Of a stretch of 64,000 bases of DNA, positions 49,419 to 62,641 are shown one piece after another (the first letter of the stretch is position 1; each line of letters begins with the position of its first letter). The DNA lies in the NCBI GenBank assembly GCA_949710005.1, contig OX453282.1:21384664-21448663 (forward strand). Reading direction: 5' to 3'. This stretch comes from Ricordea florida. Taxonomy: Eukaryota; Cnidaria; Anthozoa; Corallimorpharia; Ricordeidae. The notes under the pieces were generated by a model, which was given only the letters and a program-made list of their open reading frames with translations, had not been told where the DNA came from and did no database searches. Made by a program: the position numbers and the translations under genes.

Positions 49419-50002
49419 ATACAGAGGTAACACCTTGAACAAAATAGACAAACTTCCAAATAGCTAATTCAACTTGACTTAATGAGTATAGGCAAATTTA
49501 TGAGGTGGAGTAGAGGGACCATGGGAAATGTCACCTGTTCCTTTGCTCCTCTTTATAATGCCTGAGGTTTTTTTGAAATTATCAATATATTCATTGACAT
49601 TTTAAATTTATTTTTTGTAATAAATGTGGTGTTATCAGTGATTCATTTTACTTTCAAAGCTCCTAGTACAATTTTCGCGGCATTAAATTACTTAAGGAAC
49701 AATCCATGTTCAAAGAGCAACACACTGCATTTCTCGCACCATATCTAACAGAAATAAAAACCAATAGCATGACAAGTTCCTTGTTGATCATCATTTGCAT
49801 CCAAGTCTTTTTCAGAGAAATTATCTGCCGTGAATTTGGGCTCCCACACAATCCTTCTTCAAGTGTAACAGGACATTACTATCTCATTGCGTGACAAGTC
49901 GTATAGAACTGGTGGGTTAGTTATTTGTTTCTTATCTACCTTTTAAAATTTGACTGGGTTTTCCTTTATAGATAAATTATGTCTCGCGCTTTGCCTTGTA
50001 TA
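49419..50002. other. Stretch downstream of DPH5
   Basis: Presumed DPH5 3' UTR near 49900-50002 on minus. The short overlapping ORFs at 49663-49894 show no motif. Confidence 0.35.
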
Positions 50003-53000
50003 TCAGCTTTCATCTAACACACTAGGATCAATAGCAAAAAGCCTAAGCATGTCTTTCTCTAGAAAGTGTAAATGTCCAGGAATCACAAGAGAGTGTAATG
50101 GGGGACCCATGTCACATGACAACAGTTCCTTCATACTGCCACACACTATCTTCTGATTGGAAGAACCAATTTGTGCCAATCCCACTGCCAATGAGGCTTC
50201 GGTGTAGGCTGCAAAACAAGCATAGAATGCAGTCAATATTACTTTCGGAAAATATCCCCTTTGCAGCCATTCTTGGGATGTCAAGCAATGCTTCCGCCAA
50301 AGCAGCCACTACACTGCAGTGGAACATTCTATTGCATGACATCCCCAAAACGCCTGCAAAAGAGACTATTTCAGAAATTGTACAGTTGAGTAATTTCATC
50401 TCATGGAATAATAGGGCAAGTCAATGATACAAGACCTTCTTTTTCTCTTCTCACAAATATTGTCATAGCAGCATTTTATAAACACTGTAAAGTCAGTTAC
50501 GTATTTGGCTATGTGCAGTCGCTGTTGGCATATAGTTTCGTGCATCGTATATCTTTTTCTTTAAAAAAATGGTCAAAAGTGTATCAAGTATTTGTAAAGA
50601 ACCATCATGAATAGAGATTCGTGCATCAAGTATTGGCAGGCAGTAAACATGTATCAAGTATTGTTTAACGAGTATGTGTTAAACTGGTAGCACTACCAAG
50701 TTCCTTCTTCGTGCAGACAAAATGTTATTTCAACCTGTACTATTGATATGAAAAGTATTCTTCTCTTTTACAGCGATACGTATTCCACATTTATGAACTG
50801 AAAATGTAAAGGAAACATTTTTTTTCTCTGTATTCCTTACCCTGGGACGTACGCAAACTGTGATCATATAGCTCATATAGCTCATATATAGCTCATATGG
50901 CTCATATATAGCTCATATGGCTCATATATAGCTAAGCTTAACTCAGAAGAGCATATGTAAAAGTAATGAAATCGTATTTATAAAATGTTCGAGTAATTGC
51001 GCGCGCTGTGATTGGTCAGTTCGAGTTCATTATAGCTCCATAAAGCACTCTGCTTACGTCACGCGCGTGCATTATAACTCAACATATGCACGCAAGCTAC
51101 GTCACGAGATAAGAAAACGTTTGTTTCTTGCCACAAAGGGAACGGTTTTACTTTTCATTCAGCATTTAAGCCAATAAAAAGAAAGCATGTACATGTAAGG
51201 AGAATACTTATTTTGATTAATTAAAATTCGCAATCCTTTTCTTGTTTAATATGTCTTTATGTTAATGTGGTGGTTTACATTTTATAAAAGAAATAAAAAA
51301 ACGCGCTCTTCGTGCATTGTTGAGTTATATAAGCACTTGGGAATTTTTAAGAACACTCGAGAAGTGCGAGAAGCACTCGGCTGCGCCTCGTGCTTCTCTA
51401 TGCACTTCTCTCGTGTTCTTAAAAATTCCCGCGTGCTTATATAACTCAACAATGCACTCGGGCGCGTTTTTTATTTCTATAATAATACATGTAGGTATGG
51501 CAAAAAGGTCCAAATAAACTTAATAAATGCAGTACCCACATGCATGCAATGCTTGCCTATTTTTTGTTAAGAGCTATCAAGAGAAAATGAGGTAAGAGAA
51601 CGCATCTTCCTTACTAGGTTTTCTTACTATGATAAGGGGACAGAATCTATTTTTAGATCCCAAAACTATTTTAACTGACCAATGGTTGATGTCCTTCTCA
51701 TCATGATTGTGGTTGTAATTTCAATGCGCCATGGGGAAACTGCGCAGCTATGGAACAAGATATGAACAGATTCAACCCTAAAAATAGATTCTGTCCCCTT
51801 ATCATATCAGATGGGGCTTATGTTCACTTTCATCATTTTCTCTTGGAACTATCTAAGGGTTTACTGATTGCTTAGTGGGTTGATAGATGATAAATTGGAT
51901 TTCATACCTGGTGGTTCCCCTTGAAGGTCCCTATTGCTTGGTACTTCCAGTAACTGCCTAACAGCATCACTTACAGTCATGAACCAGGGGGGTTCATATA
52001 CTTTCTTTCCACTGCAAAATACAGTACGCCTCTTAGAGAACTTTACTTATTGAGTGACACCACTAGACTGGATAAACACTAAAAGAATGACCTACAACAT
52101 CTAAGAGTGTGCTTCCATGGTAATATTTATTTGTGATCAATTAACTCTAAAATACCTCAAAATATCAAATCGAGTGGCAAGAACTACATGTCATCCGTTC
52201 ACTGCGCTTACTCATGAGATATTGTTCTTGCCACACAAACATAAATTTAAGGTTACCGTAAACCTTCGCAGGTGTCTTTAGCCAAAAAATTATTACCGAG
52301 CTGTCTTAAATACAACCACTACAAATTATATATCAATGTCAAGGTTATAGAATGCTCTATTCGATAAAAATTGTTTTGCTTCAATTGTTCTTAATAGTAA
52401 GGCGAGCGCGACCTAAAAGCGCGAAACGACCGACGTCCCTTTGAGCGAATTTATCGGGTATCAAACTCAACCGCGTAAACAAAACTACTGCATTATATCA
52501 TTCACAAGGCATCAATCATCAAAACCGTGTCAGGGATTTCTGTTTTTTAAAATTGATCTCCAGCAATGGCCATTGTTGTGAAAGGTATCAGTAAATTTTT
52601 GATCATCAAAATTGACAGAAAAATTGCGAAGCAACCAATGGGAATATCAAAAAAGCCTCACACGGTGTTGAAGATTAGTGCCCTGTGATTTATATAATTC
52701 AGAAGTTTAGATTCTGCGGTCGAATTCCATACACGATAAATGCGCTCAAAGAGACATCAGCCGTTTTGTGCTTGTGGGACGCACTCTCCTTGCGGTTTGA
52801 AAAAATAAAAGCGAAATAATTTTTGGCGGATAGTGCATTTAATTAGCTTTTTATTGATATATAGTTTGTGGTTGTTGCGTTTTAAGCAGCGCGCAGATGA
52901 TTTTTTTCGCGAAGGACACTCACGAAGGTATACGGTAACCTTAAAGTAATATCAGGAGCCCATCACCAAGCCCATCATCTTCTCTTCACCATGCAATATC

Positions 53001-55117
53001 CTCTATATATGCCATGCTGTGATTCAGAAACATGTACAGCTGCATTTTTATTATTTCAATCTAAAGATCAGGGTATTTTGTTCCTCATTTCCACAGTTCA
53101 CTTTCCCTTATGGGTTGGTCTGGTTAACTTGGTGTGAGATTGATTTGAAATGCTTGGGTTGATACTTTTCTCAGTTCTCATAATCATTCTGTTTGCTTAA
53201 AAAATTTTCAGTGGTACTGTAAGTAGGATTTCAATATTAGTCAATAACTGAAACTTGGGATGCTGGCTAGGAACGTCAGGATTTTGGCCTTCAACTATGA
53301 CTATATTCATACTGTAGACCATGGTACCCATTCAGAGTGGATATTTTCATGCGGATACTCTATAGTTGGTAGACCAACACTCAAGCTCTTAAAGTAACTG
53401 AGGAGAATGTGCTGACTTTGTTATGACATCTACAAATGGTTAGACATTCCAGTCTTCTCGGATAAGGACAAAAAACTGTAGTCGCTGTCTCACAGCACTG
53501 TTCTTGTGGGATGTTAAAGATCCCACAACACTGTTCGAAAAGAGAAGGGGACGTAGACCCAGGTGTTGTGGTCGACCTTTGATTAGTTTCATTGTAATTA
53601 ATAGGAGAATTGATGTAAACGGCCTTTGAACATATCCATATGAAAAAGAGCGTTATACAAAATCATTATCATTATCATTATACCACTCCACAATCTCTAG
53701 AAGGCAGCAGCTAGGTGGTCTTGCCAATTTAACCATGCACAGAATGCACAAAACTCTAAACATGCATCCCAATACAAAAACAGAACCAAAATAACGTGCG
53801 CTGGTTCAACTTAAGACCATCACAGATCCAAATTAAACTGTATCTGCTCTTGGAGCAGATACAAAAATTGCATGCATAGACAATACAACACCTATCCAGA
53901 TTAAGCAGCTACATGTACTGTGTAAATGGAAGGCTTATCTTCGCAAAATTATATATTGATTTAAAGTGCATCTGTTACAGCATGAATGTAGCTTATCACT
54001 CCTCTATCAGAGGGTACCTCCATACTAATAAACAAGTAGAAACAGTGTCCTGGTCTGTACTTACCGCATTAAATTCTCCACAGACTGCTCCTTTACTTTA
54101 ATGTCTGTAGAAATAAAAAACAAAGCAAAGAAATTATTCTTTCCCAACCAAAATTATACATTAAATTTATACAAAATTATACGCTGATACCTATTTATAC
54201 ACCTGGGTGGAGAGAGACAGTGTGGAGTTAAGTTTATTGTCTAAGGAAACAACACAAGTTACCCCCAGCATTAGATCACTGGTACCCACTTATACACCTG
54301 GATGGAGAGAGACAGTGTGGAGTAAAGTTTCTTGTCTAAGGAAACAGCACAAGTTACCCCAGCATTATATCACTGGTACCCATTTATACACCTGGGTGGA
54401 GAGAGGCAGTGTGGAGTTAAGTTTCTTGTCTAAGGAAACAGCACAAGTTACCCCCAGCATTATATCACTGGTACCCATTTATACACCTGGGTGGAGAGAG
54501 ACAGTGTGGAGTTAAGTTTCTTGTCTAAGGAAACAACACAAGTTACTCCAGCATTATATCACTGGTACCCATTTATACACCTGGGTGGAGAGAGACAGTG
54601 TGGACTTAAGTTTCTTGTCTAAGGAAACAACACAAGTTACTCCAGCATTATATCACTGGTACCCATTTATACACCTGGGTGGAGAGAGACAGTGTGGAGT
54701 TAAGTTTCTTGTCTAAGAAAACAACACAAGTTCCCCACAGCATTATATCACTGGTACTCATTTATACACCTGGGAGGAGAGGGACAGTGTGGAGTTAAGT
54801 TTCTTGTCTAAGGAAACAGCACAAGTTACCCCCAGCATTATATCACTGGTACCCATTTCTACACCTGGGTGGACAGAGACAGTGTGGAGTTAAGTTTCTT
54901 GTCTAAGGAAACAACACAAGTTACCCCAGCATTATATCACTGGTACCCATTTATATACCTGGGTGGAGAGAGACAGTGTGGAGTTAAGTTTCTTGTCTAA
55001 TGAAACAACACAAGTTACCCCCAGCATTATATCACTGGTACCCATTTCTACACCTGGGTGGAGAGAGAGAGAGAGTGTGTGTGTGTGTGTGTGTGTGTGC
55101 GTGTGTGTGTGTGTGTG

Positions 55118-55165
<48 letters not shown>

Positions 55166-58100
55166 TGTGTGTGTGTGTGGAGTTAAGTTTCTTGTCTAAG
55201 GAAACAACACAGTGCCATCACCAGGCCTCAAATCCCAGTCCCCTCAATTCGAAGTCTGACACACTAACCACTACACTACAGTGTCTTCACATTTATAAAC
55301 AAAATTAACAAACTGGCATTAAGTATTAAGGGACTCTAACACTAGAATAATAATAATTATCTCACTTAAAGTGCCTATGAAGTACAAAATGATTGGTATT
55401 GAACAGGTGAGTATCGCTCTACACTCTTCACTCTATCTTTCACTCCCAAGATCAGAGTAGCAATTCTCCTAAGTAAGTACAACACATTTTGTTACAAATA
55501 AATGTTTTGAGCATTTGCAGGTATTAGGTCAACTCAATATCTTGAGTTGATCGTTTTGTTCAATTCTCAGAGTAAGTTTGCTTCACAGTGTTGTGTTATG
55601 GAAAGGAGAAGTTCCATGTCCATCACTTCTGGGAGTGAAAGTGTTCAATGATGCCAAGTGTTACCTAACAAACAAAGTGTGTGTAAGCCTCTTTTCCTAT
55701 TAGCTGCAATTTTATCATAAAAACTGTCAGGTTTCCAACTGTCAGTCCATGACACAATTGAAACAGTTTCCCCAAAGTTATAAAGCTGAAAAGGAAACAA
55801 GAGAGGAAATAAGGAGTAATCAACAATTTGAGTACAGTTAATTTTCTCCTTAACCCTTTAAGTTGCAGTAGTAACCAGCATCCAATTTCTCATTACAATA
55901 TTCACTGTTCATCAAACATTCAGATAATGAGAATAACAAAAATGATCACCAAAAAAGGATTGTATTAATTGATTAATTATTTAGACAAATTCTCCTCACT
56001 AGTACCATAACAAATATATGAAAACAGCTAGGAGAAAATGAATATTGATATTGGGGCTTAATGCTGGTTAATGGAAGTGGTTGCTTACATGTAATAGAGA
56101 AGTCAAGAAAAAAAAAAGACAAAATCTGCATGTATCTGTTGTGGTTCAATTTTATCCTTGGTTTAAATTTCATTTTCCATAAATTTCAAACTCATTATCA
56201 CACATTATGTACTATACCAAAAACCAAAGGAAAATAAAATTTAAACTAATGAAAATACCGAACTACAACATATCCATTGATTATGTCAATATTATTTGTT
56301 AAGTCAATAAAGTATTCAAAGAGTGCAAGTTTCCTTGGTTTAAATTTCATTTTCCATAAATTTCAAACTCATTATCACACATTATGTACTATACCAAAAA
56401 CCAAAGGAAAATAAAATTTAAACTAATGAAAATACCGAACTACAACATATCCATTGATTATGTCAATATTATTTGTTAAGTCAATAAAGTATTCAAAGAG
56501 TGCAAGTTTCCTTGGTTTAAATTTCATTTTCCATAAATTTCAAACTCATTATCACACATTATGTACTATACCAAAAACCAAAGGAAAATAAAATTTAAAC
56601 TAATGAAAATACCGAACTACAACATATCCATTGATTATGTCAATATTATTTGTTAAGTCAATAAAGTATTCAAAGAGTGCAAGTTTCCTTGGTTTAAATT
56701 TCATTTTCCATAAATTTCAAACTCATTATCACACATTATGTACTATACCAAAAACCAAAGGAAAATAAAATTTAAACTAATGAAAATACCGAACTACAAC
56801 ATATCCATTGATTATGTCAATATTATTTGTTAAGTCAATAAAGTATTCAAAGAGTGCAAGTGTTTACAAAGTCTTCTGATAAGCAAGAAGCAATAGACGG
56901 TTAATTTGCTCGACTAAACAATAAAATCAGCAAAACAGTGCAAACCTGCTTATAAAATGTGCAAGTGTTTACAAAGTCTTTTGATGAGCAAGAAGCAATA
57001 GAAGATTAATTTGCTCGACTAAACAATAAAATCAGCAAAACAGTGCAAACCTGCTTATAAAATGTGCAAGTGTTTGCAAAGTCTTTTGATGAGCTAGAAA
57101 CATTAAAAGGCTTTTACTTGACTAAACAATAAAAACAGCAAAACGGTGCTAACATTCTAGCTTGTGCACACAACTTTGCAAGTAGTATTGCATTAAACAG
57201 TGGCTTTGCTGCCAATACATGGAAAATATCAAGGCACTGATATTTCAAATTATTCTAAAAATAATGAAAAAATACCTGTAATCCACAGCAACCAATTGCA
57301 TTCATAATCGATGCATTATGAACAACCTTGTAAGGAATGTCCCGTTGATGAGCTCGTAACAGAAGATCAGTGTGAGTTGTAGCTCTACAAAACACAAGGA
57401 CATCAGTGTTACAGTAAGCCCACATTTCTTACATTTGCTGGATACATTTGCTAAGATTTATTGTCAAATTTGCTGGTCTTAGATTTGCTGGTTTCTTAGA
57501 TCTGCTGGTGCAGCAGAGTTAAGTGATTAGGATACATGTAGTACCAATTAACCAATTCACTGCCAGAATTTATCAGCATGGAACTAATCTCCCTACAAGA
57601 GCAGTACAATGTATAGTGGTTACCCGTTAACTTATGGAAATCACAGAAATGATCAACTCAGACATCAGGAATTGACCCGACACCAAATTCTCCAATCTAT
57701 TATAAACTCAAAACCAACTGTATGGCAGTCACTTAACAGAATTGCTACTCAGATCTCGGAGTGAAAAGGTCAAAGCACTGCAATTAGAGTGAGTGACCAA
57801 AGGTCGCTGTGACGGAAGTCACGCTACTCTCGTTCATGAACTTTGATACGATTGATAATTAATTACTAACTACTGACCTCGTGATTCACGCATGATATCT
57901 AAAAGACCAATCCTTTCGCTACATCTTAGTTATAGAACTAACAGAGCTTTCATTCCCGTTTCGAATTTCTCATTTTTTCACGCTAGAGCGCTATCACCAA
58001 GATCCTCAGAAGAGAACAGCGTAAGTTCCTTGTTTTTGGTCCCATTTTTTCTATTCACATTGATTGTATTCAATTGTACCTTTGATCATTTTGATTGTAG

Positions 58101-60001
58101 TTTTTTTACCACGTGTGACGAGAGCTATTATTAAACGAGTTGATGTTAGAATTGTTGCACTGCGTGGTTAAATGGCGTACCTTCACCCAACACTAAGGCA
58201 GCTGTCGGAATGAGGAACGCGACAGTCACAACAGTAATGAGGTGCAAAAGGGTTACAGACCTGTTTTGGTTTATTAACTCTTAAAACAACTGCTTTTTAA
58301 TAGGCTTATAGCCTCCTGGGGCACGTAATCTCCACCTTGTGATGATTGTTGTTAAATAGGCTTAAATGTAATTTTAGCTAGTTAACTACAAGGAGCAATG
58401 TTGTGTGTTTTTTCCTTTGGTGGTTTCATCCTACAGAGTGTTAAGTGTATCATCAGTCAGTATGTCAGTTGTCAGCGTTTGCAGTGGTTAGTGTTTGTGG
58501 CGGTTAGCATTTGTACTGTAGCTGTTGGCATGTTTTGCTGGTGATCTTATCATCAGTTGGCACCTGTGGCATCTGGTATTTTGTCAGTGGTCCACACATG
58601 TGGGGCAGGGTGTTTGATCTACAGTTGACTCAATCACAAGAAAACGGCACGGTATCATTTCTGGTTTACAGCAGGTAGTCATCTTGGCACGTAACCTTTG
58701 TGGTCAGCAGAGCCGTAAGGCAGTTGATTGGGATGACGTCCAGCGATCTTCTCCATTTGCCTTGGTTCATCATAATGCATGTGTACTTTTAGTGTGTACT
58801 TTGCATTCTAAGTCGGCTGTTGCTCTTGACTTGTTCTGATCTGTTCTTCAAGTTCAACTCCCTCCCCATTGCCCTTGGCTTTTGTCAAAGTTAGTTGTTT
58901 TTCTGGACATGTATAATTACGCATTATTGACCAAGAGTGAGGTCAAGATCGCTGCAAATTGGCCATGTTCCTTACACCTGATATTCCCTCTCAGGTAGCC
59001 AATCAGAACCCAGGATTTGCATCATCTTTCCTGCTCACGGAACCAGCCATTTAAAATAAAGGTTGTGTATTACACCCGGGTGAATAAAGTAGTCTTATCT
59101 ACAGCTGCCAAACTTCAGTGTTCATAAACTAAAAAGGGTGCTGTCTCTACCGTGCTTTAACCACAAACATTTTCCTTAATATTTCTTACCCAAATGGATC
59201 TCCAACAACCAGGAAAGCAACATCCTTCTCTTTGGCATGCTCTAGTAGTAAATCTGACTAACACAGTGAAATGTAGAGTTATCAAAATAAAATATTATCC
59301 AATTTGCCATGTCTAATATTGTGGGACACTGTGGAAAATCCCAAACTGACAAGATAGGCCCATTTTCCAGCATGTGGAACCAGCCTTAGCTTTTATTTAT
59401 TTAACATTTTCTTACTCTTTTTCTCTAGTCCTGTTTGTGAGCTATTTGCAATATCTGAGATTTCCCCGCCACATGCACTCCTTCCAAGTTATATGCTTAT
59501 TGTAAATTTAATATTAATTAGCCTATTTATTATCTTTTCTATTCTACTTGTGATTCATTCTGTGTGGCAAGATAATAAAAAAAAAATAAAATATATAACA
59601 CACATGTAACTGTTGTATTTTGAAGTGAATTTCAATTCGAAATGGTTCCAACCTGTCTTGATTTGTTTTTTCCTTTGTTTCATATTTTAAAATTTTCATA
59701 ATCCTCCAATAATCTAAAACAAAGGAAAAACAAATCAAACTAGTTTGGAATCATTTTGACCTAAAATTCATTTTAACCTAAAAAATAACCACTGCTTGTC
59801 TTGACTAGCTAATCTGCTAACCACAAGCAGTGGATATTGCTTGATGTTGAATTCGCTATAAGGAATAAACAGCCTTATAATAAATACATGTATGTGTGCT
59901 TCTCATGCATTGTCATCTGTTTTTTTTTTTATTTTACATGTAGACTTTACCAATTTAAGGGAGATAGTTTTTTTACCCTTTGACTCCCAAGGGGTCTCCA
60001 T

Positions 60002-60045
<44 letters not shown>

Positions 60046-61340
60046 CATTCACTCTTACGAGTGAAAGGGTTAAAAGTGCAGTACATAAAGCACCCAAGAA
60101 TAGGGGGATTGAAAACATGTCAATACAGTCAAACGTCTCGCTATCTCCACCTTGGTTATAAAATATCTCAAACTCCCAAATACCTCAAACTATTTTTTTG
60201 TTTCACTTGAGTATTTGAGATTGCAGGGTTCAAATGCATCTATAATTTGAATATGCAGAATACCCAACTTAACAGACAGAGTATTACCTGAATTCTGTTC
60301 AACAGTTTCTCTGTCAGCTAACTGGATTTGACAACCATAAAATTCCTCCTGAAATCATCAAAAATATCGAAGAAATCAACAACCGCATCCCTAAGCGCAG
60401 GTTGGGTGTCTGGGATATCCAGGGGCTTCCACTGTTGGCAGCCAGCCTCTAGGTGGAAAAAATGCCCCATTGCCAGCAAATCCCTGCAACCCTGCCATGG
60501 GCCCTACACAATGGCAGATCAGGCACCAATCACACACCTAAGCAGTGGAAAAAGGGGGAGTAATGGGAGTTGAGAGTACACAGAAACCGCTCACAGATGA
60601 CAATGCTTCACTTAAACAGCGCCACTAGGTAATGATACCAAGCTGCAAAGCACATGTGACTCTGTGGAGCATGCTCCCTGTAACAGATCACTGGCAACCA
60701 CAGACAAGAAATGTGCCGCTGGACAGGGTATGGTTTTTTTGGCCTCGCTTTCCTGAACAGGGTAAACAATTTCACTCACCTCTTTCCTAAACAAGGTGAG
60801 AACCTGTCCTGAACAGGGTATAGCATTACAAGCCATTACAAGGTCATCAATCAACATCCAATCATTTTCTGGACAAGAATGCTATTGTTGTCAGTATCCT
60901 TAAGTTTGAATTATTTTTCCACTTATCACTATTATAACAAGCGTGCATTTACAGAATAGATCGTACCGGTACACTGTAGCTCTAGTTTCTTTGTGTTGGA
61001 TAACGTGATGAAAGACAGAGGTCACTGTATCGCACAAGCAGATACATGCTGATGTCCGATCTCATCCAATAGAAGTGTAAAGCACCTTTGAAAATCTTCA
61101 TATGAAAAAGTGTGGCCAGGAATGTTTACTGAAGTTCAGTTGCCACACTATAACAAATCTCACATGCATGGTGAAAATATAATATGAGGATTGTCGTGAA
61201 CTCACCAACGCTTCCTTCCCAACACAGAGTATTGACGTATATGCTTCAAGAAAGACTAAATCAGCCTTTTTAACAATTTCAAAGCCTTTAACTGTAATGT
61301 CTTTCGCATCTCCAAGGCCAAGACCGATGAGGTACAACAT
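50003..61340 (-). CDS. DPH5: Diphthine methyl ester synthase, complete 8-exon gene
   Basis: SAM-dependent methyltransferase that methylates the diphthamide precursor on translation elongation factor 2 (cytosol). Exons on minus: 61206-61340, 60288-60348, 59190-59253, 57276-57384, 55665-55785, 54065-54104, 51908-52011, 50003-50208. All joins have GT-AG borders and consistent phase and total 840 nt, 279 aa; the human protein is 285 aa. Motifs in order: [19 protein letters not shown] (SAM-binding start), [70 protein letters not shown] and [11 protein letters not shown] near the C-terminus. Introns carry arrays and MITEs. Shares a short divergent promoter with IMP3. Confidence 0.95.
50209..51286. 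other. DPH5 intron 7, first part
   Basis: Contains a short tandem run of GCTCATATA/GCTCATATG units at 50871-50934 and otherwise nothing recognised. Confidence 0.5.
51287..51480. mobile_element. Hairpin MITE in DPH5 intron 7
   Basis: 194-bp near-perfect palindrome: AAGAAATAAAAAAACGCGCT side mirrors GGGCGCGTTTTTTATTTCT; centre GAAGCACTCGGCTGCG/CCTCGTGCTTC. Confidence 0.75.
52247..52944. mobile_element. TTAA-flanked TIR element in DPH5 intron 6
   Basis: Ends TTAAGGTTACCGTA and TACGGTAACCTTAA, with about 55 bp of imperfect inverted homology. TTAA at both borders fits a piggyBac- or Kolobok-type target. No ORF of note inside. Confidence 0.65.
52945..54064. other. DPH5 intron 6, remaining part
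   Basis: No nested gene recognised. A short inverted pair GTCTCACAGCACTG/CCCACAACACTG near 53490-53540 is the only visible structure. Confidence 0.35.
54206..55060. repeat. Minisatellite, about 95-bp unit, roughly 9 copies
   Basis: Units contain GTGTGGAGTTAAGTTTCTTG, GGAAACAACACAAGTTAC and TATACACCTGGGTGGAGAGA. Ends in a (GT)n tract. Lies in DPH5 intron 5; ORFs here are repeat artefacts. Confidence 0.9.
55073..55180. repeat. (GT)n microsatellite
   Basis: About 50 GT units with a few GC and GA interruptions, grown from the end of the 95-bp array. Confidence 0.95.
55205..55290 (-). repeat. Possible tRNA-like SINE head
   Basis: On minus, GTAGTGTAGTGGTTAGTGTG (A-box-like) and GGGATTTGAGGCC (weak B-box-like) at tRNA spacing. 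Degenerate. Confidence 0.35.
55852..56072. mobile_element. AACCCTTTAAG-end MITE, relative of 63209-63421
   Basis: Shares CATCCAATTTCTCATT, CTGTTCATCAA, ACTAGTACCATAACAAAT and AAAATGAATATTGAT with the copy at 63209-63421, in the same order. Confidence 0.6.
56153..56864. repeat. 177-bp tandem array, 4 near-identical copies
   Basis: Units start GGTTTAAATTTCATTTTCC and end AAGAGTGCAAGTTTCCTT, with no visible divergence between copies, so the expansion is recent. The unit contains part of the MITE family seen at 9109 and 12236. In DPH5 intron 4. Confidence 0.9.
56865..57110. repeat. About 105-bp tandem array, 3 copies
   Basis: Units contain GTGTTTACAAAGTCTTTTGA and ACTAAACAATAAAATCAGCA. Directly follows the 177-bp array; the third copy is diverged. 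Confidence 0.8.
57385..59189. other. DPH5 intron 3
   Basis: No nested gene or clear mobile element recognised in 1.8 kb. The ORF at 57892-58134 lacks any recognisable motif. Confidence 0.4.
59254..59972. other. DPH5 intron 2, proximal part
   Basis: A hairpin-like inverted pair (TTGATTTGTTTTTCCTTTG near 59658 and its complement near 59717) is the only structure seen. Confidence 0.4.
59973..60073. mobile_element. TTAACCC-type MITE, copy 4
   Basis: Opposite orientation to the other copies; the most diverged member (CCCTTTGACTCCCAA end). Confidence 0.65.
60349..61205. other. DPH5 intron 1
   Basis: No motif-bearing ORF. CCTGAACAGGGTA-like short repeats occur at about 60752-60822. Confidence 0.35.
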
Positions 61341-61461
61341 AATTGTAAAATATGAACAGTTGAGCCAGCGATAACACCTTAGGTTATAACACGGTTCTCT
61401 TACATGACGTACCATTAGCCATGTGTGCCTTTATACTAAATGGTTTGTAAAGCCTTTCAAA
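61341..61461. promoter_or_regulatory. Divergent promoter region between DPH5 and IMP3
   Basis: Only 121 bp separate the two start codons, so the promoters and both 5' UTRs must lie here or overlap the genes. No TATA box is evident. Confidence 0.6.
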
Positions 61462-62010
61462 ATGGTTCGAAAACTCAAGTTTCACGAAAAGAAACTGTTA
61501 AAGAAAGTCGACTTCATCTCGTGGAAGAGCGACAACAACTTGCGCGAGGTGAAGATCCTACGGAAATATCACATCCAGAGACGAGAAGACTATACGAAGT
61601 ACAACAAGATTTGTGGCCTTACGCAGTCTCTAGCGACCAAGATCAAGCGACTTGATCCTAAAGATCCTTTCAGGATTGAAGCTACCGAACAACTTTTGGA
61701 GAAGCTCTACTCGCTCGGCTTGATTCATACTAAAAAGAGTTTAGCATTATGCGAGAAACTGACTAGTTCAGCTTTTTGTCGTCGACGTCTTCCGGTTGTG
61801 ATGGTGAAGTTGCGGATGTCGCAGACTGTCAAGGATGCTGTGAGATACATTGAACAAGGGCACGTTAGAGTAGGACCTGAAGTTATTATGGATCCTGCTT
61901 TTCTTGTCACTAGAAACATGGAAGACTTTGTCACTTGGACTGATACATCGAAGATAAGAAAACACGTGATGGAATACAATGACATGAGAGATGACTTCGA
62001 CTTCTGTTGA
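61462..62010 (+). CDS. IMP3: U3 snoRNP protein IMP3
   Basis: 182 aa, intronless; human IMP3 is 184 aa. Starts [18 protein letters not shown]; the upstream in-frame ATG at 61423 adds 13 residues not expected for the family. N-terminal ribosomal-S4-like region, then an S4 RNA-binding domain (about residues 109-155, [19 protein letters not shown] and [19 protein letters not shown]), ending [16 protein letters not shown]3 helps pair U3 snoRNA with pre-rRNA in the SSU processome (nucleolus), needed for 18S rRNA cleavage. Confidence 0.96.
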   Translation: MVRKLKFHEKKLLKKVDFISWKSDNNLREVKILRKYHIQRREDYTKYNKICGLTQSLATKIKRLDPKDPFRIEATEQLLEKLYSLGLIHTKKSLALCEKLTSSAFCRRRLPVVMVKLRMSQTVKDAVRYIEQGHVRVGPEVIMDPAFLVTRNMEDFVTWTDTSKIRKHVMEYNDMRDDFDFC

Positions 62011-62064
62011 CATGACTTTGAATCGTATTGAAGAGGTGACTTTGACTGAGCCAACAGCATTGAC

Positions 62065-62157
62065 ATGGAAGATTTTATAACTTGGACTGATATGTCAAAA
62101 ATACGAAAACAAGTGATTGAATGCAATGATATGAGAGATAACTTCGACTTCTGCTGA
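62065..62157 (+). pseudogene. Tandem copy 2 of the IMP3 C-terminus
   Basis: 30 codons and a stop, still in frame, matching the last 30 residues of IMP3 (MEDFITWTDMSKIRKQVIEC...) with about six changes. Lacks the rest of the gene. Confidence 0.8.
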
Positions 62158-62301
62158 TCTCATTACAATGCGACTGCTCAAACCAAGGACACTCAAAGGA
62201 ATTTTCATACAAATTATTCAATCACGATCGAGTGTCAACATGTAAGCAATAGAATCTCTATTAAATCTCTCTTAAAAACCATGGCCTTAAAAACTATCTC
62301 C

Positions 62302-62401
62302 TTAACCCTTTAAGCCCCAATAGTGTCTACAGATTTTACTATGGCTAACGCCAGACAATTTTACTCATCACAGTGAGACCCCTCGGGGCTTAAAGGGTTA
62401 A
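62302..62401. mobile_element. TTAACCC-type MITE, copy 5
   Basis: Preceded by the same AAAACTATCTCC as copy 2. Sits between the second and third IMP3-tail copies. Confidence 0.75.
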
Positions 62402-62641
62402 AATGCATACAATTTGCTTTATAACTGTATAAAATATATCAAGATTGAAGAAAGAAAATCGTTTTAGTCACTAGAACCTCGCCACAAATCTGTTGTTCAG
62501 TGTCAGAAACAGACATTCAAAATTTATATGAAAATTAATTTGAGTGGCCTTGGTTCAAGTAGTTGCACTGTAAGATGACTTTGGAAGATATTGACAGCAT
62601 AGGTGACTTTCTGTTGTCAGCATTGAGCCAGCAGCATTGAC

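Noticed and set aside
54207-55199. ORFs with repeated [11 protein letters not shown] and VCVCVC text
   Set aside because: They are the 95-bp and (GT)n arrays inside a DPH5 intron read in frame.
61725-62126. 133-aa minus-strand ORF opposite IMP3
   Set aside because: Antisense shadow of IMP3 and its tail copy.
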